64,000 nucleotides of DNA, from assembly GCF_000385175.1 (NCBI RefSeq), contig NZ_ARQJ01000032.1, forward strand, positions 62,001-126,000. The letters run 5' to 3'. Each line of letters starts with the position of its first letter. The first letter of the stretch is position 1. Source of the DNA: Salinicoccus albus DSM 19776. GTDB lineage: Bacteria > Bacillota > Bacilli > Staphylococcales > Salinicoccaceae. A program made the translations under genes and the position numbers. Positions 27,376 through 36,164 of this stretch are shown piece by piece. Under the pieces are notes generated by a model, which had not been told where the DNA came from, searched no databases, and worked only from the letters and a program-made list of their open reading frames with translations.

Positions 27376-28082
27376 TTGGACCCCACCTGTCCGAGTGGTT
27401 TATAGGCAATGTGTGTCGCTGCTGTGCCCATTGTGTGGGAAATCATTTTAGTATTTGTGAAACCAGTGGATTTCACCAGGTCTTTTAACTCTGATTTGGA
27501 GAGGAAGCCGCTGGTCGATTCAAACAGCCATTCATACTCCTTTGTACTCCCTGCGACAAATCCGCCGAGTTTAGGCATTATTGAACCAAAATAAAAGTTA
27601 AAAGCGCTGCTAACAAGCTTATTTTCCGGATTGGAGGTCTCCAGAATCACAAGGACGCCGCCGGGTTTTAAAACCCTGTAAAATTCATCTATAGCACTTT
27701 TATAGCCGGGCAGATTGCGCAGACCAAACCCAATGGTTACAAAATCAAAAAGGCCGTCTTCAAATGGCATATCCATTGCATTGCCTTGAAGAAGTTCTAT
27801 ATTTTTATGATGTTTGGTCTTATCCTTTGCAATCTCAAGCATATTTTCACTGAAATCCAGACCGGTCACCTGTGCCCCCGGTGCTTTTTCTGCAAGTTGA
27901 ATCGACCAGTCACCGGTGCCGCAGCATACGTCCAGAACCTGATGCCCTTTTTTGACAAACAGCTCTTTCATCGTCCTCTTTCTCCATACACTGTGCTGAT
28001 TAAGGCTGATGATGTTGTTCATGCGGTCATAGTCATCAGATATGGTGTTAAATATCGTTTGTACTTTCTTTTCTTTATCCAT
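27372..28082 (-). CDS. menG: Demethylmenaquinone methyltransferase
   Basis: A SAM-dependent methyltransferase of the UbiE/MenG family that completes menaquinone. The product (236 residues from the ATG at 28082) has KEKKVQTIFNTISDDYDRMN, the SAM motif VLDVCCGTGDWS (near 50-61), GLDFSENML and ITIGFGLRN-type VTIGFGLRNLPGY. A GTG three codons upstream is too near the ribosome binding site. It sits between the two heptaprenyl diphosphate synthase subunits, the classic gerC arrangement. Confidence 0.94.
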   Translation of the reverse strand: MDKEKKVQTIFNTISDDYDRMNNIISLNQHSVWRKRTMKELFVKKGHQVLDVCCGTGDWSIQLAEKAPGAQVTGLDFSENMLEIAKDKTKHHKNIELLQGNAMDMPFEDGLFDFVTIGFGLRNLPGYKSAIDEFYRVLKPGGVLVILETSNPENKLVSSAFNFYFGSIMPKLGGFVAGSTKEYEWLFESTSGFLSKSELKDLVKSTGFTNTKMISHTMGTAATHIAYKPLGQVGSK

Positions 28083-28093
28083 AAAATTCACCT

Positions 28094-28588
28094 TTATCTT
28101 TGGGTTATGTACGGAAGAGTTGTGATATCAAGCTGTTCCATCTGCTGTTCAATAAGACTCTCCAGTCGGACACCTGTATATTTATGTTTTATGAGGTATA
28201 ACAGCGGTGCATACAGAAGGTATTTAATTTCTTGGGGATCCGGGTTTTTACAGCTGAGGGCTATTTCAGATTTTCTGGAACTCAATGCTCTTGAAATGTT
28301 CATCATATCCCCAAGGACTTCATATTCCTCATTTGAGGATAAAAGTATATAAAAACGGCTGAATAAATAATCGCCGGCTAAAACATGAGGTTCTCTGTTT
28401 GTTTCATTTGGGGTTTGATCCAATAAGTTTAAAGCCTTGTTAAAAAGAAGAACGGCCTCATTTACGTGTTTTTGGCGGGCGATATTCTCATTAACAGAAA
28501 AGTATTCAAAAAATGGATCATTATGTATATCAAGCAGTTGAGCATTGACTCCCAGGTCTGCTTCAAGTTCTTCCTGTAGAGAATTCAT
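28094..28588 (-). CDS. hepS: Heptaprenyl diphosphate synthase component I
   Basis: The small regulatory subunit that sets chain length in the heterodimer with HepT. The 164-residue helical protein contains LLDQTPNETNREPHVLAGDYLFSRFYILLSS, a region typical of the HepS/GerCA family (VLAGDYL). Sequence is weakly conserved, so the call rests partly on position before menG and hepT. The ATG at 28588 follows AAGGTGAT. The gene for folE/mtrB present between hup and hepS in Bacillus is absent. Confidence 0.85.
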   Translation of the reverse strand: MNSLQEELEADLGVNAQLLDIHNDPFFEYFSVNENIARQKHVNEAVLLFNKALNLLDQTPNETNREPHVLAGDYLFSRFYILLSSNEEYEVLGDMMNISRALSSRKSEIALSCKNPDPQEIKYLLYAPLLYLIKHKYTGVRLESLIEQQMEQLDITTLPYITQR

Positions 28589-28615
28589 GACAAATATCAC
28601 CTTGTTATAAATTAA

Positions 28616-28641
28616 TAGACCTAACCAAGTCGTTAGGCCTA
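28616..28641 (-). terminator. Probable terminator of hup
   Basis: A stem TAGGCCTAAC / GTTAGGTCTA (one mismatch) lies 12 bp after the hup stop. The T tract on the minus strand is weak (TTAATTTAT), so this may be a terminator of low strength. Confidence 0.55.
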
Positions 28642-28652
28642 ATAATAATTAA

Positions 28653-28925
28653 TTATTTAACTGCATCTTTAAGTGCTTTACCTGCTTTGAATGCAGGGAC
28701 TTTAGATGCTGCAATCTCGATTTCTTCTCCAGATTGTGGGTTCCGCCCTTTTCTTGCTGAGCGTTCACGGACTTCGAAGTTGCCGAAGCCGATCAACTGT
28801 ACCTTTTCACCTTTTTTCAAAGATTCCTGGATCGTGTTAAATACTGCGTCTACCGCAGCACCTGCTTCTTTTTTAGTAAGGTCAGCATCATCGCTGACTG
28901 CATTGACTAAGTCTGTCTTGTTCAT
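28653..28925 (-). CDS. hup: DNA-binding protein HU
   Basis: A 90-residue nucleoid protein that bends and compacts DNA as a dimer. It has the standard [10 protein letters not shown] start, the [22 protein letters not shown] arm with the intercalating Pro (RNPQ), and [14 protein letters not shown] at the end. The ATG at 28925 is set by AAGGAGG 8 nt upstream; a frame three codons longer is not supported. It has its own promoter and a terminator, so it is probably monocistronic. In Bacillus spoIVA lies upstream; it is missing here. Confidence 0.97.
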   Translation of the reverse strand: MNKTDLVNAVSDDADLTKKEAGAAVDAVFNTIQESLKKGEKVQLIGFGNFEVRERSARKGRNPQSGEEIEIAASKVPAFKAGKALKDAVK

Positions 28926-28980
28926 CAGATCCACCTCCTTATATAACTATAATGACAATCTGCATTATCATTATGTTTTG

Positions 28981-29009
28981 ACTTTAACACAGTGGTTTTT
29001 GAACTGCAA
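28981..29009 (-). promoter_or_regulatory. Probable sigma-A promoter of hup
   Basis: On the minus strand TTGCAG is separated by 17 bp from TAAAGT, about 55 bp upstream of the hup start. Both hexamers have two mismatches to consensus, so the call is moderate. Confidence 0.5.
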
Positions 29010-29040
29010 CGGATTTCCCCATTTTCAGGGCAAAAAAGCC

Positions 29041-29763
29041 TTACGTATCGCTTTTGTGCTGGTTTGTCATGAAAATCGGGTTGTTTTCTTCATCAACTGT
29101 AATCTCGGGAGAATAAATTGGAACAATAGGTGTATATTCATACAGGACATGTCTGACATCTTCCCCTGTTTCAAATTCCAGGTCATTATCGTGGATGATT
29201 TTACCGATTTCTTCCCTGTAATCGATCAGAAATTGCTGGCCGCCATTATAAAAAACATTCAATGATGTGCCCGTATAGGGGCTTGTGACAACAGGATTTT
29301 CTGACAGATTATAATACTGGAGATCAAGCTGATAGACATTCGGTCCGACTTGTTCATCCAGCTCCACATGTTCACCCATCGCATCCAGACGGATGGTCAG
29401 TGATCTTATTTCATCAGTAAGAGTCAAATCAGCCAGCTTAACTTCTGGATCTTCTTCTGCATCGATGATGACATATTGATACTTCCCGCCCATTTCATAA
29501 GCATTTCCAGGGCGTTCACTCAAGTAGTCCGGCACTAATTGTTCAAAATCTATTTGGTATTGCAGATAATCCCTCTGATTTTCCACCGTTTTTATCGGGA
29601 GCAGGCCATCCGAGTCTTCCCGGTATTGTTCGACCGCGTTTTGTACCATCTGGATTTGTGATTCGTCAGAAATCTGGTTCTGGGCTTTCTCCTCCTCAGG
29701 GAGCATACATCCCGCTATGAATGGAATGAGAATGAAGAGTAGCGTTGTTTTAATACTACGCAT
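29041..29763 (-). CDS. yphF: Lipoprotein of the YphF type, function unknown
   Basis: A 240-residue secreted lipoprotein. The start at 29763 (GGAGG 8 nt before) gives a short signal peptide ending in the lipobox IAGC, so Cys19 would be lipidated. The mature part is acidic, with no membrane segment and no motif I recognise. Gene order der-gpsA-yphE-yphF-(spoIVA)-hup is that of Bacillus, so I take it as the YphF counterpart by position as much as by sequence. It overlaps the end of yphE by 8 nt, which suggests coupled expression. Confidence 0.72.
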   Translation of the reverse strand: MRSIKTTLLFILIPFIAGCMLPEEEKAQNQISDESQIQMVQNAVEQYREDSDGLLPIKTVENQRDYLQYQIDFEQLVPDYLSERPGNAYEMGGKYQYVIIDAEEDPEVKLADLTLTDEIRSLTIRLDAMGEHVELDEQVGPNVYQLDLQYYNLSENPVVTSPYTGTSLNVFYNGGQQFLIDYREEIGKIIHDNDLEFETGEDVRHVLYEYTPIVPIYSPEITVDEENNPIFMTNQHKSDT

Positions 29764-29962
29764 GAGTGCTGCCTCCAAGTACCGGTATCATCAGAATGAA
29801 GGCAACGATTAATAATATCCATGCAGCAGCCGAGACGATGAAACTGAAAAATCTATTGTGGATTACATATCGTGCAACATAGATTAATACGGCAGCCATC
29901 GCCATTGCACCAATAGAATAAAAAGATATCCACATGAGGTTCATTCTTGATATATCAAACAT
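29756..29962 (-). CDS. yphE: DUF2768 small membrane protein YphE
   Basis: A 68-residue protein with two predicted membrane segments (about 8-30 and 40-62), resembling DUF2768/YphE; the function is unknown. It lies four bases after gpsA and overlaps yphF. The conserved place between gpsA and yphF supports the call. Confidence 0.75.
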   Translation of the reverse strand: MFDISRMNLMWISFYSIGAMAMAAVLIYVARYVIHNRFFSFIVSAAAWILLIVAFILMIPVLGGSTHA

Positions 29963-29966
29963 AGTA

Positions 29967-31025
29967 TCACTCTCTCGTCCATTCTTTGTATTGCTTCTCC
30001 AACACTTCTTTCAATTCATCTGTTTCCCCGGTTTTTTCACGCATCATCAATTTATAAAATGCTTCATCTTCACTGATTTCTTGGAAAAGATATTGATAAA
30101 GCACTTTAGTTATTGGCATTTCCACTTCATATTTGGCAGAAAGTTCATACGCTGCCTTAGTAGTGTTGACACCTTCCACAACCATGCCCATTAATTCCTG
30201 GGCTTCTTCCACACTCTTACCTTCAGCAAGCATGATGCCGCAACGGTAGTTTCTTGAATGCATGCTGGTTGCGGTCACGATCAGATCCCCCATGCCGGTG
30301 AGACCGAGGAAGGTTAATGGATTTGCTCCCATCCGTGTACCGAGACGGGCAATTTCCTGCAGTCCTCTTGTAATGATTGCAGCTTTTGCATTATCACCAA
30401 ACTGCAGACCGTGCAGCACGCCAATCGCGAGGGCGATAATGTTTTTTAATGCGCCACCGATTTCAACACCTGTCATATCATCATTTCTATATACGCGGAA
30501 GTATTTATTCATAAAGACATCCTGGACAGTTTCCACGTTTTCTAAAGATTTAGATGCAGTGCTGACAGTTGTGGCTGATTTCCGGGCGACTTCCTCTGCG
30601 TGCGAAGGTCCGCTCAGCACACAGATATCTGAAACCGTCTCATCAGAAGTTTCATCAGCGATAATATCTGACACACACATGTGGGTGTTCAGTTCGAGCC
30701 CTTTTGCTACATGGACGAGCAGAATTTTTTTCTGGTTTTCTTTTAAAATGGAATGCAGGTTACTGGACATGGACCGGATGGCTTTTACAGGAACAGCAAG
30801 TACAATCATCTCACAATGTAATGCTGCTTCTGTTAGATTTGAAGTTGCTGTTATCACTGATGGCAGTTGAATGTCCCTGAGAAAACTTTTATTCGTTTTG
30901 TCAGTGTTGATTTCGTTAACCACCGATTCATTTCTTCCATACATCAGTACATCATGGTTATTATCTGAAAGCACCATTGCCAGGCTTGTTCCAAAGCTTC
31001 CTGTGCCAATGACAGAGATTTTCAT
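29967..31025 (-). CDS. gpsA: Glycerol-3-phosphate dehydrogenase [NAD(P)+]
   Basis: It makes sn-glycerol-3-phosphate for phospholipid synthesis. The 352-residue product from the ATG at 31025 (AAGGAGG 8 nt upstream) begins MKISVIGTGSFGTSLAM, the Rossmann dinucleotide site, and has VHVAKGLE, GPSHAEEV, and GALKNIIALAIGVLHGL with the catalytic Lys (near 194), then GLTGMGDLIVTATS. An upstream extension from 31094 overlaps der and lacks family similarity. It lies 13 nt after der. plsC, which uses the downstream lipid intermediate, is 3 kb upstream. Confidence 0.95.
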   Translation of the reverse strand: MKISVIGTGSFGTSLAMVLSDNNHDVLMYGRNESVVNEINTDKTNKSFLRDIQLPSVITATSNLTEAALHCEMIVLAVPVKAIRSMSSNLHSILKENQKKILLVHVAKGLELNTHMCVSDIIADETSDETVSDICVLSGPSHAEEVARKSATTVSTASKSLENVETVQDVFMNKYFRVYRNDDMTGVEIGGALKNIIALAIGVLHGLQFGDNAKAAIITRGLQEIARLGTRMGANPLTFLGLTGMGDLIVTATSMHSRNYRCGIMLAEGKSVEEAQELMGMVVEGVNTTKAAYELSAKYEVEMPITKVLYQYLFQEISEDEAFYKLMMREKTGETDELKEVLEKQYKEWTRE

Positions 31026-31038
31026 GGGCATGCCCTCC

Positions 31039-32349
31039 TTAATTACGTTTTCTAGTAATGACATGAATGGGAGTACCGGTAAAATCAAAGGCACTTCTCA
31101 GCTGATTTTCAATATATCTCCGGTAGCTAAAATGCATTAATTCAACATCATTGACAAACAGGACGAATGTTGGCGGAGCAACACTGACCTGTGTGGCATA
31201 GAAGATTTTTAAACGTCTGCCTTTGTCAGTTGGTGTTGGATTCATGCTGACACTGTCAACGATCACTTCGTTGAGCGTACTCGATTGCACACGTTTTTTA
31301 TGGGAATCATTGGCTAATCGGATCATGGGAAATACGGTGAGAAGCCGGGTCTTTTTTAAAGCGGAAACAAAAACGACAGGCGCATAATTCAGGAATTGAA
31401 ATTCCTTTTTGATTTTTTTTTCAAAGTTTTTCATGGTCTTGTCATCTTTTTCTACTGCATCCCATTTGTTAACAAGGAAAATGACTGCCCTGCCCCCCTC
31501 GTGGGCAAGACCAGCGATTTTTTTGTCCTGTTCCAAAACACCTTCTTCGCCATTAATTACCATAAGTACAACATCCGAACGTTCTATTGCGCGGTTTGCC
31601 CTTAAAACAGAATACTTTTCTGTCGCTTCATAGACTTTTCCCCTTTTACGCATGCCGGCTGTGTCAATCAGTGTATATTCTTCATTATCATAAGTATATG
31701 GTGTATCAATGGCATCCCTAGTAGTGCCGCCAGTATCAGAGACGATGACTCTGTCCTCTCCTAAAATGGCATTAATCAGGCTTGATTTCCCCACATTAGG
31801 CCGTCCGATCAATGAAACCTTTACGGAAGTATCAATTTCCGTTTCCTTTTCCAGCGCATTGAAGTGTGCTGCCGATTCATCCAGTACATCGCCAAGTCCC
31901 AGGCCGTGTGAGCCTGATACAGGAAAAGGTTCTCCCAGTCCCAACTGATAGAATTCGTAAATCTCACTTCGCATTTCATAATTGTCGATTTTATTAACGG
32001 ACAGTACTACCGGTTTTTTGGATTTTTGCAAGATGCGTGCAACAAGAAGATCATCCTCTGTCACACCTTCTTTCCCATTGGTGATCATCAGGATGACATC
32101 TGCTTCAAGGATGGCGATTTCAGCTTGCATTTTAATCTGTTCCTGCAGAGGCTCCCCTTTCAATTCTATACCGCCTGTATCAATGACATTAAACTCATAG
32201 TTCAACCAGTCACCTGCAGCATAGAGTCTGTCCCGGGTCACACCCGGTGTATCCTCCACAATGGCTTTCCTTTCTCCTATAATTCTATTGAACAGAGTGG
32301 ATTTCCCAACATTTGGTCTCCCTACTACTGCGATGGTCGGTTTGTACAT
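31039..32349 (-). CDS. der: Ribosome-assembly GTPase Der (EngA)
   Basis: An essential GTPase needed to assemble the 50S subunit. The 436-residue protein has two G domains, each with intact motifs: [12 protein letters not shown] (9-20), DTPG, DTGG and NKID in the first; [12 protein letters not shown] (near 182), DTAG and NKWD in the second; then the KH-like C-terminal domain. The length is normal. It is followed by gpsA. A rho-independent terminator of rpsA lies immediately before it, so der must have its own promoter in the short gap at about 32350-32390. Confidence 0.96.
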   Translation of the reverse strand: MYKPTIAVVGRPNVGKSTLFNRIIGERKAIVEDTPGVTRDRLYAAGDWLNYEFNVIDTGGIELKGEPLQEQIKMQAEIAILEADVILMITNGKEGVTEDDLLVARILQKSKKPVVLSVNKIDNYEMRSEIYEFYQLGLGEPFPVSGSHGLGLGDVLDESAAHFNALEKETEIDTSVKVSLIGRPNVGKSSLINAILGEDRVIVSDTGGTTRDAIDTPYTYDNEEYTLIDTAGMRKRGKVYEATEKYSVLRANRAIERSDVVLMVINGEEGVLEQDKKIAGLAHEGGRAVIFLVNKWDAVEKDDKTMKNFEKKIKKEFQFLNYAPVVFVSALKKTRLLTVFPMIRLANDSHKKRVQSSTLNEVIVDSVSMNPTPTDKGRRLKIFYATQVSVAPPTFVLFVNDVELMHFSYRRYIENQLRSAFDFTGTPIHVITRKRN

Positions 32350-32381
32350 AGGTTCCCTCCTATTTTAAATTTATTTTAACA

Positions 32382-32417
32382 CAAAAATAAAATAAAGAGC
32401 GATAAACATCGCCCTTT
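32382..32417 (-). terminator. Terminator of rpsA
   Basis: Stem AAAGGGCGAT / ATCGCTCTTT (one G-U pair) with a 4-nt loop and the minus-strand tail ATTTTATTTTT, 34 bp after the rpsA stop. Confidence 0.82.
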
Positions 32418-32450
32418 ATTGAATCCAAATCATGTCATTTTTATAACAAT

Positions 32451-33794
32451 TTAAATATCAAGATCTTTGAAACGATCTCCGAATACATCTCCGAGCGTGG
32501 GACCTTCATCCTGCGAATCATCACGGTAAACTTTTGGCTGATCTTCTGTCGATGCCGCAGTCTTTTCAGTTGTTTCCTTAATGGATAAAGAAATTTTTTC
32601 GGAGTCTTCATTAAGGGAAAGAATTTTGACATCGACAGTCTGACCTTCTTGCAGAGCATCTGATGGCACAGCCACATGATCATGGCTGATTTCAGATACG
32701 TGTACGAGGCCTTCAACGCCCGGCGTCACTTCGACAAAAGCACCGAAGTCCACAAGTCTTTTAACAGTGCCTTCAAGTACATCACCGGCAGAATATTCTT
32801 TTGCAAAGCCTTCGAATGGGCTTTCCTGTGCCTGTTTAAGTGACAGACTGATCCTTTCCTGCTCAGGGTCCACATCGAGAATCTTAACCTGGACCGTGTC
32901 ACCGATGCTTACCGCATCTTCAACTTTTTCGACTCTCTGGTAGCTGAGCTCTGAAATGTGGGCCAGCCCATCCACTTCACCAAGGTTGATGAATGCGCCA
33001 AACGTTGTGATGCGTACAACTTCGCCTTCAATGATACTGCCGTTTTCAAGAGATTCAAGCTGTTTTTGCCTTTCTGCAGCCTTCTCGGATTCAACGATAC
33101 GTTTTCTGTTGAGTATCACACGGTTTTTCTCCGGTTCGATGTCTTCGACTTTCACTTCAAGATCCTGTCCGTCGAATTGTTCCAGATCTTCAATGTAAGC
33201 ATCTGACAGCAGAGATGCAGGGATGAAACCTCTTACACCAACGTCAATTACGAGTCCGGCTTTTACAACTTCCATCACTGTTCCTGTAATCGTCTCGTCA
33301 TTATCTTTTGCCGATTGAAGAGAGTCATATGCATTAGATTCTTCGAGCTTTCTGATCGAAAGGATTACATTGTTGCGGTCTTGTTCATTTTCAACTTTAA
33401 TCACAACACCTTCAATGGAATCATCTTCAGAGATGATTTCCTCCGGACGTTCAATCCTTTTGCTTGTAAGCTGACTGATAGGAACGATACCTTCAAAATC
33501 AGAGCCTTCAATATGAGCTTTGACGAATTTGTCCTCTATCTTATAGACAGTACCGCTGACAGTCTGTCCAACTTCGAATTCTGCCTGATGGGCTGCCTCA
33601 TCTGCGACTTCATCAGATGCAGCCTGAGATTCCTCAGTAGGATCTCCGTTATTTTCTTCTGTTGAGCTTACTTCCTCATCATTGCCATGTTCCAGTGAAG
33701 ATACATCTTCGCTGGTTTCAGGGGAATCCTGGTTGTCAGTAGAGATGTTGGTCTCTTCCTGATTTTCTTCGTTTTTAAAATTATCTGTCGTCAT
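32451..33794 (-). CDS. rpsA: S1 RNA-binding protein (ribosomal protein S1 homologue) with acidic N-terminal extension
   Basis: A 447-residue protein with four S1 domains, at about 74-148, 165-231, 251-320 and 336-407, the last two with FGAFIN/FGAFVE and GLAHISE/GLVHVSE motifs. In Firmicutes this YpfD-type S1 binds RNA but is not tightly ribosome-bound. Residues 1-72 form a Ser/Glu/Asp-rich segment, with about 24 acidic and almost no basic residues, much longer than the start of the S. aureus protein as I know it. The C-terminus ends in the family's GDVFGDRFKDLDI. It lies after cmk-plsC and has its own terminator. Confidence 0.93.
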   Translation of the reverse strand: MTTDNFKNEENQEETNISTDNQDSPETSEDVSSLEHGNDEEVSSTEENNGDPTEESQAASDEVADEAAHQAEFEVGQTVSGTVYKIEDKFVKAHIEGSDFEGIVPISQLTSKRIERPEEIISEDDSIEGVVIKVENEQDRNNVILSIRKLEESNAYDSLQSAKDNDETITGTVMEVVKAGLVIDVGVRGFIPASLLSDAYIEDLEQFDGQDLEVKVEDIEPEKNRVILNRKRIVESEKAAERQKQLESLENGSIIEGEVVRITTFGAFINLGEVDGLAHISELSYQRVEKVEDAVSIGDTVQVKILDVDPEQERISLSLKQAQESPFEGFAKEYSAGDVLEGTVKRLVDFGAFVEVTPGVEGLVHVSEISHDHVAVPSDALQEGQTVDVKILSLNEDSEKISLSIKETTEKTAASTEDQPKVYRDDSQDEGPTLGDVFGDRFKDLDI

Positions 33795-33868
33795 GTGCCT
33801 GCCTCCATTTACATTACTAAAAAGTATATATACCTAACTTCTTATAAATATATTGATTTGTCAAGTGA

Positions 33869-34444
33869 TTATTCAGAAAATAAAAGAGTATTTATATTTT
33901 CTGTGATTTCCACGGTGATGTCTTTACGATTGTAACCCTCTGCTGTGAGTGCTTTTGTATCGATAGGTTTCCCGAATACTACGGTGATTCCTTTTTTTCG
34001 ATTATAGCTGCCTTTTATGGCTGCCGGAACAATCTGTGCTTCAGATTTAACCGCCAGGAACCCTGCGCCCTGCTGCAGATCTTTGAGTTTTCCTGTATTG
34101 CTGCGTGAGCCTTCTGGAAACATAAGCATCATATTGCCGTCTTTCAGTACTTCTACGGATTTCTTCAAAGCAGCCCGGTCGCTTTTGCCTCTTTCGACTG
34201 GAAATGCGTTGAGATGACTGATCAAGTATCCAAGGACTGGAATTTTGAAAAGTTCAGATTTGGCAAAGAAAGACATCTCCCTGTCAACACTGATGCCAAT
34301 CAGCGGCGGATCAAATTCTGAAATATGATTGCTGCATATGATCACCGGTCCCTCTTTGGGGATGCGGTCCTTGCCAATCACATTTATCTTGTATCTTGCA
34401 TGATAAAACCTTTTTACAGCTCCCCTGGCAATCTTATAGAACAT
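33869..34444 (-). CDS. plsC: 1-acyl-sn-glycerol-3-phosphate acyltransferase
   Basis: It adds the second acyl chain in phosphatidic acid synthesis at the membrane. The 191-residue protein has the HX4D motif NHISEFDPP near 39-47, the glycerol-3-phosphate-binding FPEGSRSNTG near 113-122, and the VPAAIKG segment. An N-terminal amphipathic/hydrophobic stretch would associate with the membrane. The ATG at 34444 lies 8 nt after GGGAG, which is inside the cmk end; a TTG one codon earlier is possible. The cmk-plsC-rpsA order is conserved in Bacillus. Confidence 0.92.
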   Translation of the reverse strand: MFYKIARGAVKRFYHARYKINVIGKDRIPKEGPVIICSNHISEFDPPLIGISVDREMSFFAKSELFKIPVLGYLISHLNAFPVERGKSDRAALKKSVEVLKDGNMMLMFPEGSRSNTGKLKDLQQGAGFLAVKSEAQIVPAAIKGSYNRKKGITVVFGKPIDTKALTAEGYNRKDITVEITENINTLLFSE

Positions 34445-34447
34445 CAA

Positions 34448-35107
34448 TTACTCTCCCTTCAGTATTTCTTCAGCCATGCGGACGATTTTGTCTTCAACCT
34501 CTTTTATGCTCATGTGGCTGGTATCGAGAAGTATTGCATCAGCAGCTTTTTTAAGTGGCGAGATATCCCTGTTCATATCCAGGTCATCACGCCGGATGAT
34601 CTGCTGCACAAGCGTTGAAAGCTCGACATCAATCCCTCTTTGATTTTCATCCTTCAGCCTGCGCTTTGCCCTGATTTCGGGAGAAGCTTTCATGTAAACC
34701 TTAAGTTCGGCTTCGGGCAGTACTGTTGTGCCTATGTCTCTGCCATCCATAACCACCCCTTTTTCATCTGCTATGACTCTCTGCATTTTTACAAGATATT
34801 CTCTTACAGCGCTGATGCTTGATATTTCACTGACATTGGCTGTAACGTCCCGGGAACGGATCTTTTCTGAAATATCTGTGCCATTCAGGAAAATCGCACG
34901 GTTCGTGTCATTGGAAAATCTGATATCCAGTCCATCCAGATGATCAAGCGCCTCTCTGCCGTTATTTAATACATGTAAAGTGATTGCACGGTACATCGCG
35001 CCCGTATCAATGTAGATATATTGCAGACGTTCCGCGATGCGTTTTGAAATTGTGCTCTTTCCTGCCGCTGCAGGACCGTCGATCGCAATGTTGATATTCT
35101 TTGTCAT
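34448..35107 (-). CDS. cmk: Cytidylate kinase
   Basis: It phosphorylates CMP and dCMP. The 219-residue product has the P-loop DGPAAAGKSTIS near 10-21, YIDTGAMYRAITL, and the VVMDGRDIGTTVLP and RRDDLDMNRDISPLK motifs that define the family. It abuts plsC. Its start faces ansA across a 50-bp gap, so the two are divergently transcribed. Confidence 0.96.
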   Translation of the reverse strand: MTKNINIAIDGPAAAGKSTISKRIAERLQYIYIDTGAMYRAITLHVLNNGREALDHLDGLDIRFSNDTNRAIFLNGTDISEKIRSRDVTANVSEISSISAVREYLVKMQRVIADEKGVVMDGRDIGTTVLPEAELKVYMKASPEIRAKRRLKDENQRGIDVELSTLVQQIIRRDDLDMNRDISPLKKAADAILLDTSHMSIKEVEDKIVRMAEEILKGE

Positions 35108-35179
35108 ATAAACCCGCCTTGTTGAATGTTCCAGTTTATTCTATCATATATTTAAATGAATCGTTTAGGAGGAAGCAGT

Positions 35180-36139
35180 GTGCAGAAAAAAATATTAGCA
35201 ATTCATACCGGCGGTACAATCAGCATGTCTTCAGCCGGCGGCCTGGTGACTGAGAGTAATGAAAATCCTGTATCAATAGGCGGTGCAATAGATCTGAATA
35301 TCACCTTGGAAGAAAGATACCCGGTGAAAAAACCTTCCCCGCACATCACACTGAACGATATGCTGATTGTAAAAGATACCATCCTTGATGAAAAGGATGA
35401 TTTTGATGGATTTGTGATTACACATGGCACTGATACTTTGGAAGAAACTGCATATTTTCTGGATCTGACGCTGAATCTGCCGCATCCAGTCATTGTTACC
35501 GGTGCCATGCGGCCGTTTGACGAAATCGGATCTGACGGTCTGTACAACTATATTTCAAGCCTCCGAGCCGCCCGGAATGAACAATCATATCATCGTGGTG
35601 TACTCATTGTCTTTAATGATGAAATACATACTGCAAGGAATGTAACCAAGACGCACACATCAAATATAGCCACATTCCAGAGTCCGAACCATGGACCCAT
35701 CGGATTTTTAACGAAGGATGATATACAGTATCATCATCAGATCAATCCCCAGAATCTATTCGTCAAAGCAGATATTTATTGTAAAGTTGGTCTGGTTAAA
35801 GCACATTCCGATATGGACGGCACGCTGTTTGATGCCTTTTTGGCCGCTGGTTACGATGGTATTGTTGTCGAAGCGCTCGGTCAGGGCAACATCCCTCCGG
35901 ATGCCCTCGGTGGCCTGCAGCGCATATTGGACCGGCAGCTGCCTGTAGTACTTGTGTCCCGCGCCTTCAACGGAATCGTCGGGAGCTATTACGATTATGA
36001 AGGCGGCGGCCATGACCTCTCAGAACGCGGAGTTATATTTTCAAACGGACTCAACGGCCAGAAAGCCAGGATCAAATTACTGCTCGCCCTCTCTGACGGT
36101 TTGGGATACGGCGATATAAAAGAAGTATTCAAACATTAA
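35180..36139 (+). CDS. ansA: L-asparaginase type I
   Basis: It hydrolyses asparagine to aspartate in the cytosol. The 319-residue product starts at GTG (35180): AGGAGG lies 7 nt before it, whereas an ATG at 35156 would place that site inside the frame. It begins with KKILAIHTGGTISM (catalytic Thr) and has the second-site ITHGTDTLEETAYFL (Thr-Asp, near 80-95) and GAMRPFDEIGSDGLYN. The frame includes no signal peptide. It is alone, between divergent cmk and a terminator. Confidence 0.93.
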   Translation: MQKKILAIHTGGTISMSSAGGLVTESNENPVSIGGAIDLNITLEERYPVKKPSPHITLNDMLIVKDTILDEKDDFDGFVITHGTDTLEETAYFLDLTLNLPHPVIVTGAMRPFDEIGSDGLYNYISSLRAARNEQSYHRGVLIVFNDEIHTARNVTKTHTSNIATFQSPNHGPIGFLTKDDIQYHHQINPQNLFVKADIYCKVGLVKAHSDMDGTLFDAFLAAGYDGIVVEALGQGNIPPDALGGLQRILDRQLPVVLVSRAFNGIVGSYYDYEGGGHDLSERGVIFSNGLNGQKARIKLLLALSDGLGYGDIKEVFKH

Positions 36140-36140
36140 A

Positions 36141-36164
36141 AAGCTCCCGGACGGGAGCTTTTAT
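36141..36164. terminator. Bidirectional terminator between ansA and ypdA
   Basis: A perfect 9-bp stem AAGCTCCCG / CGGGAGCTT with a 2-nt loop, flanked by A on one side and T on the other, lies exactly between the two convergent stop codons. Confidence 0.85.

Noticed and set aside
33859-33864. Perfect TTGACA upstream of rpsA
   Set aside because: No -10 hexamer lies 16-18 bp away; the nearest TA-rich element is about 25 bp away, so no promoter is called there.
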